DNA from: Gammaproteobacteria bacterium
GTDB lineage: Bacteria > Pseudomonadota > Gammaproteobacteria > Pseudomonadales > Pseudohongiellaceae
Length of the DNA stretch: 64,000 nt
Assembly: GCA_018661465.1 (NCBI GenBank)
Contig: JABJIC010000023.1
Location: 26,516-90,515, forward strand
Reading direction: 5' to 3'
The notes beneath the pieces are model-generated. The model was not told the origin of the DNA and made no database searches. It saw only the letters and a list, made by a program, of their open reading frames with translations. Positions 8,574 through 17,755 of this stretch are shown in pieces. Position 1 is the stretch's first letter. Every line of letters begins with the position of its first letter. The translations under genes and the position numbers were made by a program.

Positions 8574-10898
8574 TTGAAAAACGCGACAACGAACAAAGGA
8601 CATCAAGACCCAGAAGTAAACACGGTCATGCAGCGTCTGTTAAGAGAGGGGACACTTATTGTCTATTCTCTACTGGCTCTGTTTCTACTGATCGCTCTGG
8701 TGAGCTATTCCACTGATGATCCGGGATTCAACACCACCGGCAATGGAGAGGAAGTACAGAATGCGGTCGGGGTCTCCGGCGCATGGCTTGCCGACGTGCT
8801 GTGGAATCTGCTTGGCTATATGGCATACGCGTTTCCGGCTTTGCTTCTCTATAAGGTATACACCTCTTTTCGGGAAGATGTACTGGAGTCTGAGTTTTCA
8901 TGGCCTTTGTTTGCGTTAAAATTCGTTGGCTTTATTTTGCTGGTGATCTCTGCCTGTGGCCTGGCAACTCTTCATTTCGATATCGACCCTGCGTTACCTT
9001 CAGCCGGCGGAATTCTTGGCTCCTTGATCGCCGATCTTTCCTCACCTGTGCTGGCAACGCTGGGAAGCACCTTGCTGCTGTTTGCCATATTTCTGTTCGG
9101 GCTCACTATCACCATAGCCATTTCCTGGTTAGCGGTAATCGATAAGCTGGGATACTGGACCTTGCACCTCGGTTCCACCACCGTGAGCAAATTCCAGAAA
9201 TGGGCAGAAGACCGAAAACAACAACTAGCGACCAAAGAAAGACTGGAGAGCCGCAAGAAAGTTTTGGATATTCATATCCAGAAGGAAAAGAAACGTGTAC
9301 CTCCGAAGATCAAAGCGCCAGTTGCCAAGAAACCCGTAAAGAGTGTTCGTGTAGAAAAAGAAAAGCAGGGGGCCCTGTTCGCTGCTTCTTCGATTAAGGA
9401 ATTGCCAGCCATCGGCCTGCTTGACGCCTGGCAGGAAACCAATGACTCAGGATTTTCCAAAGAGTCTCTTGAGGCAATGTCCAAATTACTGGAACTTAAA
9501 CTTTTGGACTTCGGTATAGAGATTGAAGTGACCGCTGTAAATCCCGGCCCGGTAATTACCCGCTTCGAAGTTCAACCCGCACCAGGAATCAAAGTGAGTC
9601 GTATCACAAACCTTGCTAAAGATTTGGCAAGGTCACTGGCAATTGTCTCGGTTCGTGTTGTTGAAGTTATCCCGGGAAAGACTGTAATTGGTATCGAGAT
9701 ACCGAACGAGAAGCGAGAGATAATTCAGCTTAGCCAGGTACTTTCCTCCCCTGATTTTGACCGAGCGGGGTCACCATTGAGCATGGCTCTTGGTCATGAC
9801 ATTGTTGGCAAACCCGTCATTGTTGATCTGGCAAAAATGCCTCACTTGTTAGTCGCGGGTACCACTGGTTCAGGTAAGTCTGTTGGTATCAATGCCATGA
9901 TTCTCAGCTTGCTGTTCAAGTCTACACCTGAACAGGTGAGACTGATCATGATTGACCCGAAGATGCTCGAGCTCTCAGTTTACGATGATATCCCTCATCT
10001 TCTGACGCCAGTGATCACCGACATGAAAGATGCTGCAAATGGTCTTAGATGGTGTGTAGCTGAGATGGAGCGTCGATATAAATTGATGTCCTCATTAGGC
10101 GTCAGAAACCTTGCCGGGTTTAACAAAAAAGTTACAGAAGCCAAGAAGATGGGTAAGCCGATTCTCGACCCAACCTGGAAAGCTGACCCCATGTTATTGG
10201 ATGAAGAGCAATCAGCACCTGAACTGGATGCCCTGCCATGTATTGTCGTAATAGTAGACGAACTCGCCGACATGATGATGGTTGTTGGCAAGAAAGTTGA
10301 AGAGCTTATTGCCAGAATCGCCCAAAAAGCTCGAGCAGCTGGCATCCATCTAATTCTTGCTACTCAGCGGCCATCGGTAGATGTGCTGACCGGTTTGATT
10401 AAAGCCAACGTGCCAACCCGGCTCTCATTCATGGTTCAGTCAAAGGTTGATTCCCGAACCATTCTCGGTGAGGGCGGGGCAGAACAGCTACTTGGCCATG
10501 GTGATATGTTATTCCTTCCTCCTGGTGGAGGAGTGCCAACGCGGGTTCATGGAGCTTTCGTCAGCGATGAAGAAGTTCACAGAGTTGCCGCTGACTGGCG
10601 AACACGAGGAGCTCCTGTCTATATCGAATCAATTACCCAGACTTCCGACGATCTCGATATGGGCGCTATGGGTGGCGGCTCTGGAGATGGTGAGGAAGCT
10701 GATGAGCTGTACGATGAGGCGGTGCGCTTTGTAACCGAATCCCGCAAGGCTTCCATCTCCGCGGTGCAGCGAAAACTTCGTATCGGTTACAACCGGGCTG
10801 CACGCATGATTGAATCAATGGAAGCGGCTGGGGTAGTATCTGAGATGAGCGGCAACGGCGCACGTGAAGTAATCGCGCCACCTCCACCCCGCGACTAA
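8574..10898 (+). CDS. ftsK: DNA translocase FtsK
   Basis: FtsK anchors to the divisome and pumps DNA toward dif so that the XerCD recombinase can resolve chromosome dimers. The N-terminal domain has four membrane segments within about residues 25-185. A short basic linker follows (about 205-260), then the beta and alpha motor domains with Walker A GTTGSGKS (429-436). The C-terminal gamma winged helix (about 705-770) reads KOPS. At 774 residues it lacks the very long linker of E. coli FtsK, as in many non-enterics. The start is TTG at 8574 or ATG at 8628; neither has a strong ribosome-binding site. lolA follows 21 bases later. Confidence 0.97.
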   Translation: MKNATTNKGHQDPEVNTVMQRLLREGTLIVYSLLALFLLIALVSYSTDDPGFNTTGNGEEVQNAVGVSGAWLADVLWNLLGYMAYAFPALLLYKVYTSFREDVLESEFSWPLFALKFVGFILLVISACGLATLHFDIDPALPSAGGILGSLIADLSSPVLATLGSTLLLFAIFLFGLTITIAISWLAVIDKLGYWTLHLGSTTVSKFQKWAEDRKQQLATKERLESRKKVLDIHIQKEKKRVPPKIKAPVAKKPVKSVRVEKEKQGALFAASSIKELPAIGLLDAWQETNDSGFSKESLEAMSKLLELKLLDFGIEIEVTAVNPGPVITRFEVQPAPGIKVSRITNLAKDLARSLAIVSVRVVEVIPGKTVIGIEIPNEKREIIQLSQVLSSPDFDRAGSPLSMALGHDIVGKPVIVDLAKMPHLLVAGTTGSGKSVGINAMILSLLFKSTPEQVRLIMIDPKMLELSVYDDIPHLLTPVITDMKDAANGLRWCVAEMERRYKLMSSLGVRNLAGFNKKVTEAKKMGKPILDPTWKADPMLLDEEQSAPELDALPCIVVIVDELADMMMVVGKKVEELIARIAQKARAAGIHLILATQRPSVDVLTGLIKANVPTRLSFMVQSKVDSRTILGEGGAEQLLGHGDMLFLPPGGGVPTRVHGAFVSDEEVHRVAADWRTRGAPVYIESITQTSDDLDMGAMGGGSGDGEEADELYDEAVRFVTESRKASISAVQRKLRIGYNRAARMIESMEAAGVVSEMSGNGAREVIAPPPPRD

Positions 10899-10919
10899 GA
10901 AATCACTACAGACGCTATT

Positions 10920-11579
10920 ATGAAAAGAAATCTTCACATCTTAAGTGCGACAGTGTTATTCACTGCCGCATTGCTAACTTTCCAGACCGCTCAGGCACTG
11001 GAGGGAGATATAGAGAAACTCGACAACCTCCTTCAGCAAATCAATACCATGGAGTCGGAGGTTGTTCAGTTAATCGTGGAATCCGATGGAGGCATCCTCG
11101 AAGAGTCTTCTATCAAGATGTACCTCAAGAAACCAAATGGCTTCTATTGGGAAACTATCGATCCATTTCCTGAATTAATCGTTACAGACGGCGTGACACT
11201 ATGGAACTATCAGCCTGATCTTGAGCAGGTAGTTATCGAAGACTGGGACAATAGCCGCTCGGAATTAGCCGCGCAGCTGCTTAGTGGCAGAACAGAAAAT
11301 CTGGGAAACGAATACACAGTAGAATTAATGAGCCCAGTGAATAGCGACGAGTATCAGGAATTCGATTTAACCCCTATTAGGGCCGATAGTATCTATCAAC
11401 AAATCTCCATCAATTTCTTCGAACAGGAACTGGATGTAATTCATCTAAACAGCAAGAATGGTCAACAGACTGTATGGCGATTTGAGAACACCACTCGAAA
11501 CCAATCTATTGCTGACGATACTTTCCTGTTCGTGCCTCCAGAAAACATCGAAATCATTGAAAACAGCTACACTCAATAA
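10920..11579 (+). CDS. lolA: Outer-membrane lipoprotein carrier protein LolA
   Basis: LolA is the periplasmic chaperone that carries lipoproteins from the LolCDE transporter to LolB at the outer membrane. The 219-residue protein begins with a clear Sec signal peptide ending in AQA at residue 26. The mature part has LolA-type segments, including KMYLKKPNGFYWETIDPFPE and the WNYQPDLEQV region. It follows ftsK by 21 bases, the order known across gammaproteobacteria. In Pseudomonas-type order rarA would come next, but here crcB follows directly. Confidence 0.94.
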   Translation: MKRNLHILSATVLFTAALLTFQTAQALEGDIEKLDNLLQQINTMESEVVQLIVESDGGILEESSIKMYLKKPNGFYWETIDPFPELIVTDGVTLWNYQPDLEQVVIEDWDNSRSELAAQLLSGRTENLGNEYTVELMSPVNSDEYQEFDLTPIRADSIYQQISINFFEQELDVIHLNSKNGQQTVWRFENTTRNQSIADDTFLFVPPENIEIIENSYTQ

Positions 11580-11630
11580 GGCTTCAAAACAGTTTAAACA
11601 ATCAGCCAACGGCGCTGGAAGGACTAATAC

Positions 11631-12008
11631 GTGTATTACTATATGGCCATAGCATTTGGCGGCGCTTTGGGTGCCGTTAGTCGTTATTGGCTAAGCACCT
11701 CTATGGAGAAGATCAATGGCACTGGCTTCCCCTTGGGCACCTTCACCGTCAACATTCTTGGGTCTTTTCTTATAGGTGTTTTCTTCATTATTTTCGCTGA
11801 AAAGCTTCACTTGGTGGATCAATGGCGGCCGATTATCATCATTGGATTTCTTGGCGCAATGACAACTTTTTCCACTTTCTCACTGGATGCACTTTTGTTA
11901 TTCCAGCAAGGTAACTACAATACCGCACTTTTGTACGTGCTGAGCAGCGTAGCCATGTGCTTATTTGCTGCTTTTTGCGGTATGCAACTGACTCGCGTGC
12001 TGCTCTGA
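11631..12008 (+). CDS. crcB: Fluoride ion channel CrcB (Fluc)
   Basis: CrcB/Fluc is an inner-membrane dual-topology dimer that exports fluoride. The 125-residue protein has four hydrophobic segments, GALGAVSRYW near the start (11-20), a conserved Asn41 in TVNILGSF, and GFLGAMTTFSTFS (72-84), the pore-lining phenylalanine motif. The start is GTG at 11631, preceded by a GGAAGGA ribosome-binding sequence. It sits between lolA and serS, as in Pseudomonas. No fluoride riboswitch is evident in the 51-base gap upstream, so expression probably depends on the ftsK-lolA transcript. Confidence 0.93.
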   Translation: MYYYMAIAFGGALGAVSRYWLSTSMEKINGTGFPLGTFTVNILGSFLIGVFFIIFAEKLHLVDQWRPIIIIGFLGAMTTFSTFSLDALLLFQQGNYNTALLYVLSSVAMCLFAAFCGMQLTRVLL

Positions 12009-12077
12009 TTACTACTCGCTTAGAACTTTTGTCATAAGCCTTCATAACTCTGATTAAAAACTAGCAGGACCAGATAA

Positions 12078-13354
<1,277 letters not shown>

Positions 13355-13355
<1 letters not shown>

Positions 13356-14755
13356 TGGAACGCCTACCCATATTCTTGAATATCAGGGATAAGCGTTGTG
13401 TAGTTGTAGGTGGTGGCCCGGTTGCAGCGAGAAAAGCAGAGTTATTACAGCGCTGTGGTGCTGAGCTGGAAATTATTGCCGAGCATGCCTGCGACGATAT
13501 TCAATCTATTTGCGACGCTGGCAAAGCCCAACTTCATTTAGAAAGTTTTCAAGAAAAGCATATCGATAAGGCTTGCCTGATAATCGCAGCCACCGATAGT
13601 GAGGAAACTAATCGTCTGGTGAGCGAATTGGCGCGAATTCAGAATATCCCGGTCAACGTTGTTGACCAACCCGATCTCTGCACCTTCATTCTTCCAGCCA
13701 TTGTCGATCGGTCCCCAGTGCTTGTTGCGATTTCTTCGGGGGGCAGTTCTCCAGTTTTAAGTCGCAAACTTAAAGAGCTAACCGAAACCAGTTTACCAGA
13801 CAGGATTAGCGATCTTGCGAACTTGCTTGCTTCATACCGGAGTCAGGTTAAAACAGAAATAGAATCATTCGATAGCCGCCTCAGATTTTGGGAAGGCATA
13901 TTGGACAGTGAAGTTCCCGAACTTGTCTATAGCGGTAATTCGTCCAAAGCTAATGAACTCATCAAGACTAAGCTTGAGCACTCCCGTAGCGACTCTGTAG
14001 GCAAACCCCTAACAGGTGAAGTTTATCTCGTCGGCGCAGGGCCGGGTGATCCAGACCTGCTTACTCTTCGCGCTCTAAGACTTATGCATAAAGCTGATAT
14101 CGTTCTTTATGACAGACTCGTTTCCGAGGAGATCATGAAAAAATGTCGGCCTGACGCGGAGAAGATCTATGTCGGCAAGGCGAGGGCAGATCATGCCGTG
14201 GAGCAAGAAACCATAAATCAAATGTTAGTAAGATTAGCCAAGGATGGAAATAGGGTGCTTCGCTTAAAGGGTGGTGATCCATTCATTTTTGGAAGAGGCG
14301 GAGAAGAATTGGAGTCTCTCGCTGAGGCAGGTATTAGCTTTCAAATTGTTCCAGGAATTACAGCAGCATCTGGTTGCGCAGCCTATGCAGGGATTCCGCT
14401 TACTCACCGAGATCATTCACAATCAGTACGTTTTCTTACTGGCCATACCAAAGATGGAGAGGTCCCTCTAGACTGGGACACTCTGGTGATAGAGCAACAG
14501 ACTCTTGTTTTCTATATGGGCCTGGTGGGATTGCCTGTCATCTGCAGAGAACTAATCTCTCACGGCAAGAACGAGTCTACCCCAATCGCAGTTATTCAAC
14601 AGGGTACAACTCGAAACCAGAAAGTAGTTACGTCAACACTGAAAGAGATCGTAACTGAAGTAGATAGCGCACAGTTAAAAGCGCCGACAATGATCATTAT
14701 CGGTGATGTGGTTAAACTGAGAGATGGACTCGATTGGTATAAAACAGAAAGCTAG
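13355..14755 (+). CDS. cysG: Sirohaem synthase CysG
   Basis: CysG is trifunctional. It methylates uroporphyrinogen III to precorrin-2, oxidises that with NAD, and inserts iron to make sirohaem for sulfite and nitrite reductases. The 466-residue protein has the N-terminal NAD-binding VVGGGPVAARKAELL (17-31), a dimerisation region, and a SAM-dependent methyltransferase domain. That domain contains VGAGPGDPDLLTLRAL (from 226), LKGGDPFIFGRGGEE and PGITAASGCAAY. The start overlaps the serS stop by one base. It converges on tusE with a 4-base overlap of the coding ends. Confidence 0.97.
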
Positions 14756-15090
14756 AGACAATTATCCGGTTTAGGTAAGCCCGCAATCTTGCTAGCCGTT
14801 TTCGCCGGACTTCCTTTAAACAACTTCATCAGATAAACACTTCGACCTTTTTCCTTTCCCAGCTCTCTTTTTACCAGGCTAATTAGTGCTCGCGTGGCGG
14901 GGGACAATTGATGCCGCTTATAGAATTCACGAAGCAAGTTAATTACTTCCCAATGAGCCGGTCCGAGTTTGATACCTTCCTGAATAGCCAGTTGCGAAGC
15001 AACTTCCTCATCCCAGTCTTGCAGAGATTTTAGGAAGCCTTCTTTGTCCAAGGCAATTTTTTGAGATTTCACATTTAGATGGTCAGTCAT
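14752..15090 (-). CDS. tusE: Sulfurtransferase TusE (DsrC family)
   Basis: TusE takes persulfide sulfur from TusBCD and hands it to MnmA for 2-thiouridine at tRNA wobble position 34. The protein has the DsrC core (GPAHWEVINLLREFY, SPATRALISLVKR) and the conserved C-terminal arm KIAGLPKP with the essential penultimate cysteine at 111 of 112. I use the ATG at 15090; an upstream in-frame TTG would overlap tusB. A second DsrC arm cysteine, found in sulfate/sulfite-reducing organisms, is absent, which favours the tRNA role. It ends a yccA/tusD-tusC-tusB-tusE run. Confidence 0.95.
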   Translation of the reverse strand: MTDHLNVKSQKIALDKEGFLKSLQDWDEEVASQLAIQEGIKLGPAHWEVINLLREFYKRHQLSPATRALISLVKRELGKEKGRSVYLMKLFKGSPAKTASKIAGLPKPDNCL

Positions 15091-15098
15091 GGTCTGAC

Positions 15099-15389
15099 TC
15101 AGAACCAATTGACAAGTTTGTCGTGTTCACAGCACAGATCGACAAAGCCTTCGTAGTCCAGCAGCTTTGATTCCGCCAGGTTTTTATCGGCAGGTCCTCT
15201 TGCCAATAGATCTTCGCTCAGACAATAGACTTCAAATCCCTTTGCTAAAAGATCATCTAGCTCGTTCTGGTAGCTGTAGTAAACGCCGTCCTCGAGAAGC
15301 ATCAATGCATCGCCTTGCTTGAGAAGAGGAGCGCAAGAGCTAAGCAGACCTTTAGCAGGGCTCTTGCTTATTGTATGAAGAGTACTCAT
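15099..15389 (-). CDS. tusB: Sulfur relay protein TusB (DsrH family)
   Basis: TusB is one subunit of the hexameric TusBCD complex, which accepts sulfur from TusA in tRNA 2-thiolation. The 96-residue protein fits family size, with the segments GDALMLLEDGVYY and VYCLSEDLLARG. It overlaps the tusC end by 4 bases (ATGA) and stops 8 bases before the preferred tusE start. Identification depends on the DsrH-like sequence and on the intact tusD-tusC-tusB-tusE order. Confidence 0.93.
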   Translation of the reverse strand: MSTLHTISKSPAKGLLSSCAPLLKQGDALMLLEDGVYYSYQNELDDLLAKGFEVYCLSEDLLARGPADKNLAESKLLDYEGFVDLCCEHDKLVNWF

Positions 15390-15745
15390 AGATTGATCAC
15401 GCTTTTCGAATTCTGAATCAGCTCAGCGATGAGATCTGAATCTGCGACCTTGGCCTTAATCACAAGTTCCTGTTGAGTAAGATTGCGGCTACTGAGCGAA
15501 TTCTTATCGACGTAGACATTCTCTATGCCATAAAGATCGAAAGCTTCAAGCGCAGCGCCCACAGGTTTGCTAGCTATTGCCTCGGGGGACTGGTTCGATA
15601 GCAATTGATATACGCCATCATCGAGGAAAACATAATTTATTTTTTGCTCAAATACAGCAGCAGCCAAGGCTATATCCATACACAGCTTGCTATTGTTTTC
15701 ACCGTAAGGTGCTGCTCGACTGATAAATGTTATTGAATCACTCAT
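15386..15745 (-). CDS. tusC: Sulfur relay protein TusC (DsrF family)
   Basis: TusC is the second subunit of the TusBCD sulfur-relay complex. The 119-residue protein carries the DsrE/F-like fold with ISRAAPYGENNSKLCMDIALAAAVF near the start and VFLDDGVYQLL, both typical of TusC. It lies three bases after tusD and overlaps tusB by four, so the operon is tightly coupled. It has no residue matching the TusD active cysteine, as expected for this subunit. Confidence 0.94.
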   Translation of the reverse strand: MSDSITFISRAAPYGENNSKLCMDIALAAAVFEQKINYVFLDDGVYQLLSNQSPEAIASKPVGAALEAFDLYGIENVYVDKNSLSSRNLTQQELVIKAKVADSDLIAELIQNSKSVINL

Positions 15746-15748
15746 AGG

Positions 15749-16138
15749 CTAGCCAAAGCTCACTACACGGTCACTAACAACGCTGGCGTCTACCAGTTGA
15801 CCAAGGCCCGCGATATCGGAACTTTCAAATGCACTAACGCCGTCTAATTCATACCGCTCAGATTCCGTAGCATCAACAATCCCTCGTTTTAACGCCGAGG
15901 AAACACACACTACTGAATCAAGCTTATGCTCTCGGATCAGCTTGTCCCAGCTATGTTGTAGATTTACTTCATCTTGAGGGCTAACTGAGAGCCGGCTGGC
16001 GTTTAGCACTCCATCACCCATAAAGAACAAGCGATAGATTCCGTGACCCTGCTCAATGACTGCACGAGCGAATCGATAAGCTGAAGATGCCGCTTCAGAA
16101 GAATAGGGGGCACCATAAATTACAATTGAAAATTTCAT
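15749..16138 (-). CDS. tusD: Sulfurtransferase subunit TusD (DsrE family)
   Basis: TusD carries the active cysteine of TusBCD that receives sulfur from TusA and passes it to TusE. In this 129-residue protein the cysteine is Cys78 in VVCVSSALKRGI, the same position as in E. coli TusD. The N-terminal IVIYGAPYSSEAASSAYRFA and the VFFMGDGVL-like stretch (37-45) complete the family pattern. It begins downstream of a terminator that closes the yccA unit, so the tus genes probably have their own promoter within 16139-16170, although no clear one is visible. Confidence 0.96.
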   Translation of the reverse strand: MKFSIVIYGAPYSSEAASSAYRFARAVIEQGHGIYRLFFMGDGVLNASRLSVSPQDEVNLQHSWDKLIREHKLDSVVCVSSALKRGIVDATESERYELDGVSAFESSDIAGLGQLVDASVVSDRVVSFG

Positions 16139-16172
16139 TGATGCGATTGTCTGTTTAAGTTCCAGTCCAAAT

Positions 16173-16201
16173 AAAAAACCCCAGTCTAGCTGGGGCTTTT
16201 T
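16173..16201 (-). terminator. Rho-independent terminator after the yccA-like gene
   Basis: A CCCCAG/CTGGGG stem (16179-16184 and 16190-16195) with a five-base loop is flanked by an A-run on the left and a T-run on the right. Read on the minus strand it is a GC stem followed by six T residues, 44 bases beyond the yccA-like stop. The T-run on the plus side would also let it work in the other direction. Confidence 0.85.
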
Positions 16202-16244
16202 GTCTGCTCAATCGATTGAGCGTGTTAATTACTAAACCAATATC

Positions 16245-16916
16245 TTAGTTTCTTCCTGTCAAAGAACCCAGAATGTGAAGCAGGTGGATGAAGATATTAA
16301 AGATGCTCAAATACAGCGAGATAGTCGCCATTATGTAATTTCTCTCACCACCGTTAACAATACGGCTAGTGTCAAAAAGAATAAAACCAGACATCAGCAA
16401 AATCACAGCGGAAGAAATGGCAAGGCTAAAAGCAGGTATCTGCAAAAAGATATTCGCAATGATCGCTACCAGAGCTACCATCATTCCTGTGAACAGGAAG
16501 CCAGCAAGAAAATTAAAGTTCTTTCTGGTTGTCAGAGCGTAACCGGATAGGGACAGGAAAATAACTGCTGTACCACCCAATGCCTGAGCAACAATCGCTG
16601 AACCGTTTGCATAAGCCATTATGTACATATTAATAGTTGGGCCAATAGCCGCACCCATTAATGCTGCAAATACAAAAACAGCAACGAGGCCTTTAGAAGA
16701 GTTTGCATTGGCTCGCACAACAAAACTCATGATAAAACCACCGATCAGAAGCATAAAACCAACGCCTTGGCCTACCTGCATAACCATAGTGGCTACGGCG
16801 GCAATGGCGCTTACAAATAGCGTCATAGAAAGCAGTGTGTAGGTATTTCGTACTACCTTGTTTACAGATAGTGCCGATTCCTGGCTGCGACCTATATCTA
16901 ATTCAACTTCGTTCAT
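16245..16916 (-). CDS. yccA: Bax inhibitor-1 / YccA family membrane protein
   Basis: This is a seven-segment inner-membrane protein of the BI-1 (UPF0005) family. E. coli YccA is an FtsH substrate that can restrain FtsH-mediated turnover of membrane proteins such as SecY. Hydrophobic segments fill residues 25 to 215 of the 223-residue product, and the ending with NIFIHLLHILG is characteristic. I choose the ATG at 16916: GGAG lies six bases upstream, whereas the longer frame begins with a TTG that overlaps this ribosome-binding sequence. The yccA/tus/tRNA-Ser neighbourhood is shared with E. coli and Pseudomonas. Confidence 0.92.
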   Translation of the reverse strand: MNEVELDIGRSQESALSVNKVVRNTYTLLSMTLFVSAIAAVATMVMQVGQGVGFMLLIGGFIMSFVVRANANSSKGLVAVFVFAALMGAAIGPTINMYIMAYANGSAIVAQALGGTAVIFLSLSGYALTTRKNFNFLAGFLFTGMMVALVAIIANIFLQIPAFSLAISSAVILLMSGFILFDTSRIVNGGERNYIMATISLYLSIFNIFIHLLHILGSLTGRN

Positions 16917-17119
16917 CATCTTCTCCAATAAGGTACTTAACTAAATATAGCGACCAATATCCATGTCGCATTATCTCTACATGGGGCTGACACGCCGTAA
17001 TTCAACGTTTGGGGCCAAATACTCCCCCACAATTAATCGAATTATCATACCTGTAAGCCAAGCAAAATCAACGCTTTTAGACAGGCTTTCAAGGTAAACA
17101 ATATTATCTATAAGCCTAG

Positions 17120-17147
17120 TTGACTGGAGCCTGAATTATAGTAAGAT
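17120..17147 (+). promoter_or_regulatory. Sigma-70 promoter of tRNA-Ser
   Basis: TTGACT (17120-17125) and TAAGAT (17142-17147) are separated by 16 bases, with an AT-rich spacer end. The mature tRNA starts 13 bases after the -10, so transcription would start only a few bases before the tRNA 5' end, which is common for tRNA genes. Confidence 0.6.
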
Positions 17148-17160
17148 TCACCACCTTCGC

Positions 17161-17250
17161 GGAGGGGTGGCAGAGCGGTTGAATGCACTGGTCTTGAAAA
17201 CCAGCGAGGGCGAAAGTCCTCCGAGAGTTCGAATCTCTCCTCCTCCGCCA
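17161..17250 (+). tRNA. tRNA-Ser (anticodon UGA)
   Basis: A 90-base class II tRNA with encoded CCA. The acceptor stem GGAGGGG (17161-17167) pairs with CTCCTCC (17240-17246) through one G-U wobble, with discriminator G at 17247. The anticodon stem CTGGT/ACCAG encloses the loop CTTGAAA, with anticodon TGA at 17195-17197. A long variable arm, as required for tRNA-Ser, precedes the T arm GAGAG-TTCGAAT-CTCTC (17223-17239). It reads UCN codons, chiefly UCA. A tRNA-Ser beside yccA is also found in E. coli and Pseudomonas. Confidence 0.98.
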
Positions 17251-17316
17251 TATTCTTTCTAGATCTTGCAAAAATACCAACTCACATCTCCATATTAGAC
17301 ACTCTGCCAATATCCA

Positions 17317-17343
17317 GGCGGAGGAGGAAGATACGAACTCTCC
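17317..17343 (-). repeat. Inverted partial copy of the tRNA-Ser 3' end
   Basis: Read on the minus strand, this matches the T arm, acceptor 3' strand and first CC of the tRNA-Ser at 17224-17249, apart from one indel and one or two substitutions. The GGCGGAGGAGGA block and the CGAACTCTC block are exact reverse complements of the tRNA. The two copies are inverted and lie 67 bases apart, so a read-through transcript could fold one onto the other. Confidence 0.8.
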
Positions 17344-17396
17344 AGTTCGAAAGCCGCGTCAGCGGCGCAGACGGCTGCAAGCCGCCATCAGAGTTC
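17335..17396. repeat. GC-rich block bounded by GAACTCT/AGAGTTC
   Basis: GAACTCT (17335-17341) and its exact reverse complement AGAGTTC (17390-17396) enclose 48 bases. Inside are further self-complementary pieces such as AGCCG/CGGCT and GCCGC/GCGGC. It overlaps the inverted tRNA copy on its left. It could be a structured RNA segment or the scar of a recombination site; I do not recognise the family. Confidence 0.6.
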
Positions 17397-17704
17397 CTAA
17401 CCACTCAATACTTGAATTCAAGCAACAGGATCAGACAAATCTGTAAATGGTAAAAATCGCCCAAAGGCGAATTTTATCAATCTCTCCGTGACACCCGCAC
17501 GCACTGAACTAATAGACACCCAATCAATACATGCACTTATAACCGAAAGCTCGGCCGTCCATGAGCAGTTTCACCCGCCACATTTCCGCCACCATTAACC
17601 CCAACATAGCCTCATTACAGAAACATCGCTGTCAGATTCATTTGTTTAAATAAACACTCAATCAAGCGAATTGATTGAACCCTCCTAGAGCTAGACCCCG
17701 CTTG

Positions 17705-17732
17705 AAGGCCCTCACTATGAGGGCCTTTTTTT
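17705..17732 (+). terminator. Strong plus-strand intrinsic terminator without an obvious gene
   Basis: A GGCCCTC/GAGGGCC stem with a five-base loop (17707-17725) is followed by seven T residues on the plus strand. On the minus strand it is followed by TTCAAG, so it is poorly suited to end prc, which stops at 17756. It implies rightward transcription through 17251-17705, either tRNA read-through or an unannotated RNA. Confidence 0.8.
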
Positions 17733-17755
17733 ATCTGCGGTTATCTACCAAGAGA

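Larger units (their letters stand above)
17251..17755. other. Gene-free region between tRNA-Ser and prc
   Basis: These 505 bases hold no convincing protein-coding frame. In order they contain: an inverted partial copy of the tRNA 3' end (17317-17343); a palindrome-bounded GC-rich block (17335-17396); a hairpin with stem AAAATCGCC/GGCGAATTTT (about 17453-17475) followed by TTTTAT; a CAATCA/TGATTG inverted repeat near 17660-17680; and a strong plus-strand terminator (17705-17732). The T-rich flank of the last element shows it serves rightward transcription, although the nearest rightward gene is the tRNA, 455 bases away. Confidence 0.8.

Noticed and set aside
11580..11640. Fluoride riboswitch before crcB
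   Set aside because: The gap to lolA is only 51 bases, too short to hold the aptamer, and no matching motif is visible.
17116..17310. 64-residue minus-strand open frame over the tRNA-Ser gene
   Set aside because: It is the complement of a clear tRNA and has no protein family features.
17335..17400. Integron attC-like site
   Set aside because: The bounding repeats do not fit the GTTRRRY/RYYYAAC core sites and there is no integron integrase or cassette array.
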